Positions 50,288 to 50,388 of a DNA stretch of 50,388 bases are shown piece by piece. The first letter of the stretch is position 1. Each line of letters starts with the position of its first letter. Source of the stretch: Streptomyces sp. WM6378 (GTDB taxonomy: Bacteria; Actinomycetota; Actinomycetes; Streptomycetales; Streptomycetaceae); NCBI RefSeq assembly GCF_001279695.1, contig NZ_LGDD01000320.1:1-50388 (forward strand), given 5' to 3'. Position numbers and translations under genes: made by a program. The notes under the pieces are model-generated. The model was not told the origin of the DNA. It saw only the letters and a list, made by a program, of their open reading frames with translations, and searched no databases.

Positions 50288-50388
50288 CACCAGGCCCTGT
50301 CGTACCGCCTCAACCACCGGTAGTGCGCCGCGACGAAGAACGGCATGCCCTTGCCGAAGACGTACTGCGCCGCCTCGTTCATCTCCCG
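50287..50388 (-). CDS. C-terminal end of an unidentified protein (partial)
   Basis: The last 33 codons of a minus-strand gene enter from the right edge and end at TGA 50287-50289. They read REMNEAAQYVFGKGMPFFV and AAHYRWLRRYDRAW. The aromatic and basic end looks like a real protein terminus. Too little is present to name it. Confidence 0.5.
   Translation of the reverse strand, partial: REMNEAAQYVFGKGMPFFVAAHYRWLRRYDRAW

Noticed and set aside
1..50388. CRISPR arrays, tRNA or rRNA genes
   Set aside because: No regularly spaced repeats, no cloverleaf with a TTCGA-type loop and no rRNA-like conserved segments were noticed on either strand. A covariance-model scan would be needed to be sure.

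Overview
The window is high-GC DNA with strong GC3 bias. The gene families (SARP/AfsR regulators, DUF6207-like protein, replication-relaxation remnant, mycothiol-dependent isomerase family, S1 streptogrisin-type protease, many secreted small proteins) point to Streptomyces or a close relative. At least seven insertion-sequence remnants and about ten broken genes suggest an accessory region such as a chromosome arm. I saw no rRNA, tRNA or CRISPR array.

Layout. 1-1.4 kb: the end of a gamma-glutamyltransferase, then gene debris. 1.4-9.2 kb: a LuxR regulator divergent from a secreted ricin-type lectin, a decayed HNH nuclease, a bacterial homologue of RhoGDI, a DUF6207-like gene, a metallophosphatase and a replication-relaxation remnant. 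9.2-15 kb: a tightly overlapping minus-strand operon built around a 1160-residue protein that joins a Lon(S16)-like Ser/Lys domain, a membrane anchor and a WD40-type propeller, with a Vgb-like lipoprotein downstream.

16.8-30.7 kb is the centrepiece: an apparently undescribed RiPP cluster. It holds a secreted S1 protease, a 37-residue precursor with a strong ribosome binding site, a fused E1-like/YcaO cyclodehydratase, a SagB-type dehydrogenase, a LanB glutamylation protein and its separate elimination partner. The four enzymes are translationally coupled or nearly so. A secreted bulb-lectin-like protein and two divergent SARP/AfsR regulators follow. The enzyme set is that of goadsporin-type linear azole/dehydroamino-acid peptides. 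The precursor has two Cys, four Thr and only one Ser in its C-terminal part, and no second SpaB_C-like protein is present, so a thiopeptide-type pyridine is unlikely. No transporter is visible.

31-38.4 kb: an IS5-type element broken by an exactly 32-bp palindromic insertion, then a second possible RiPP pair (a 30-residue aromatic-rich peptide with a strong ribosome binding site, 96 bp ahead of a cytochrome P450), a GNAT acetyltransferase, and a ferredoxin overlapping an unusual ferredoxin-reductase/P450 fusion.

38.4-50.4 kb: an ISL3 transposase between inverted IS256 remnants, a decayed IS110 copy, a DinB-fold mycothiol-dependent isomerase family protein, a PIG-L deacetylase, a decayed IS5-type gene, a BtrH-like protein and several uncharacterised small genes.

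Functions are assigned by reading motifs and remembered family features. No database search was run.
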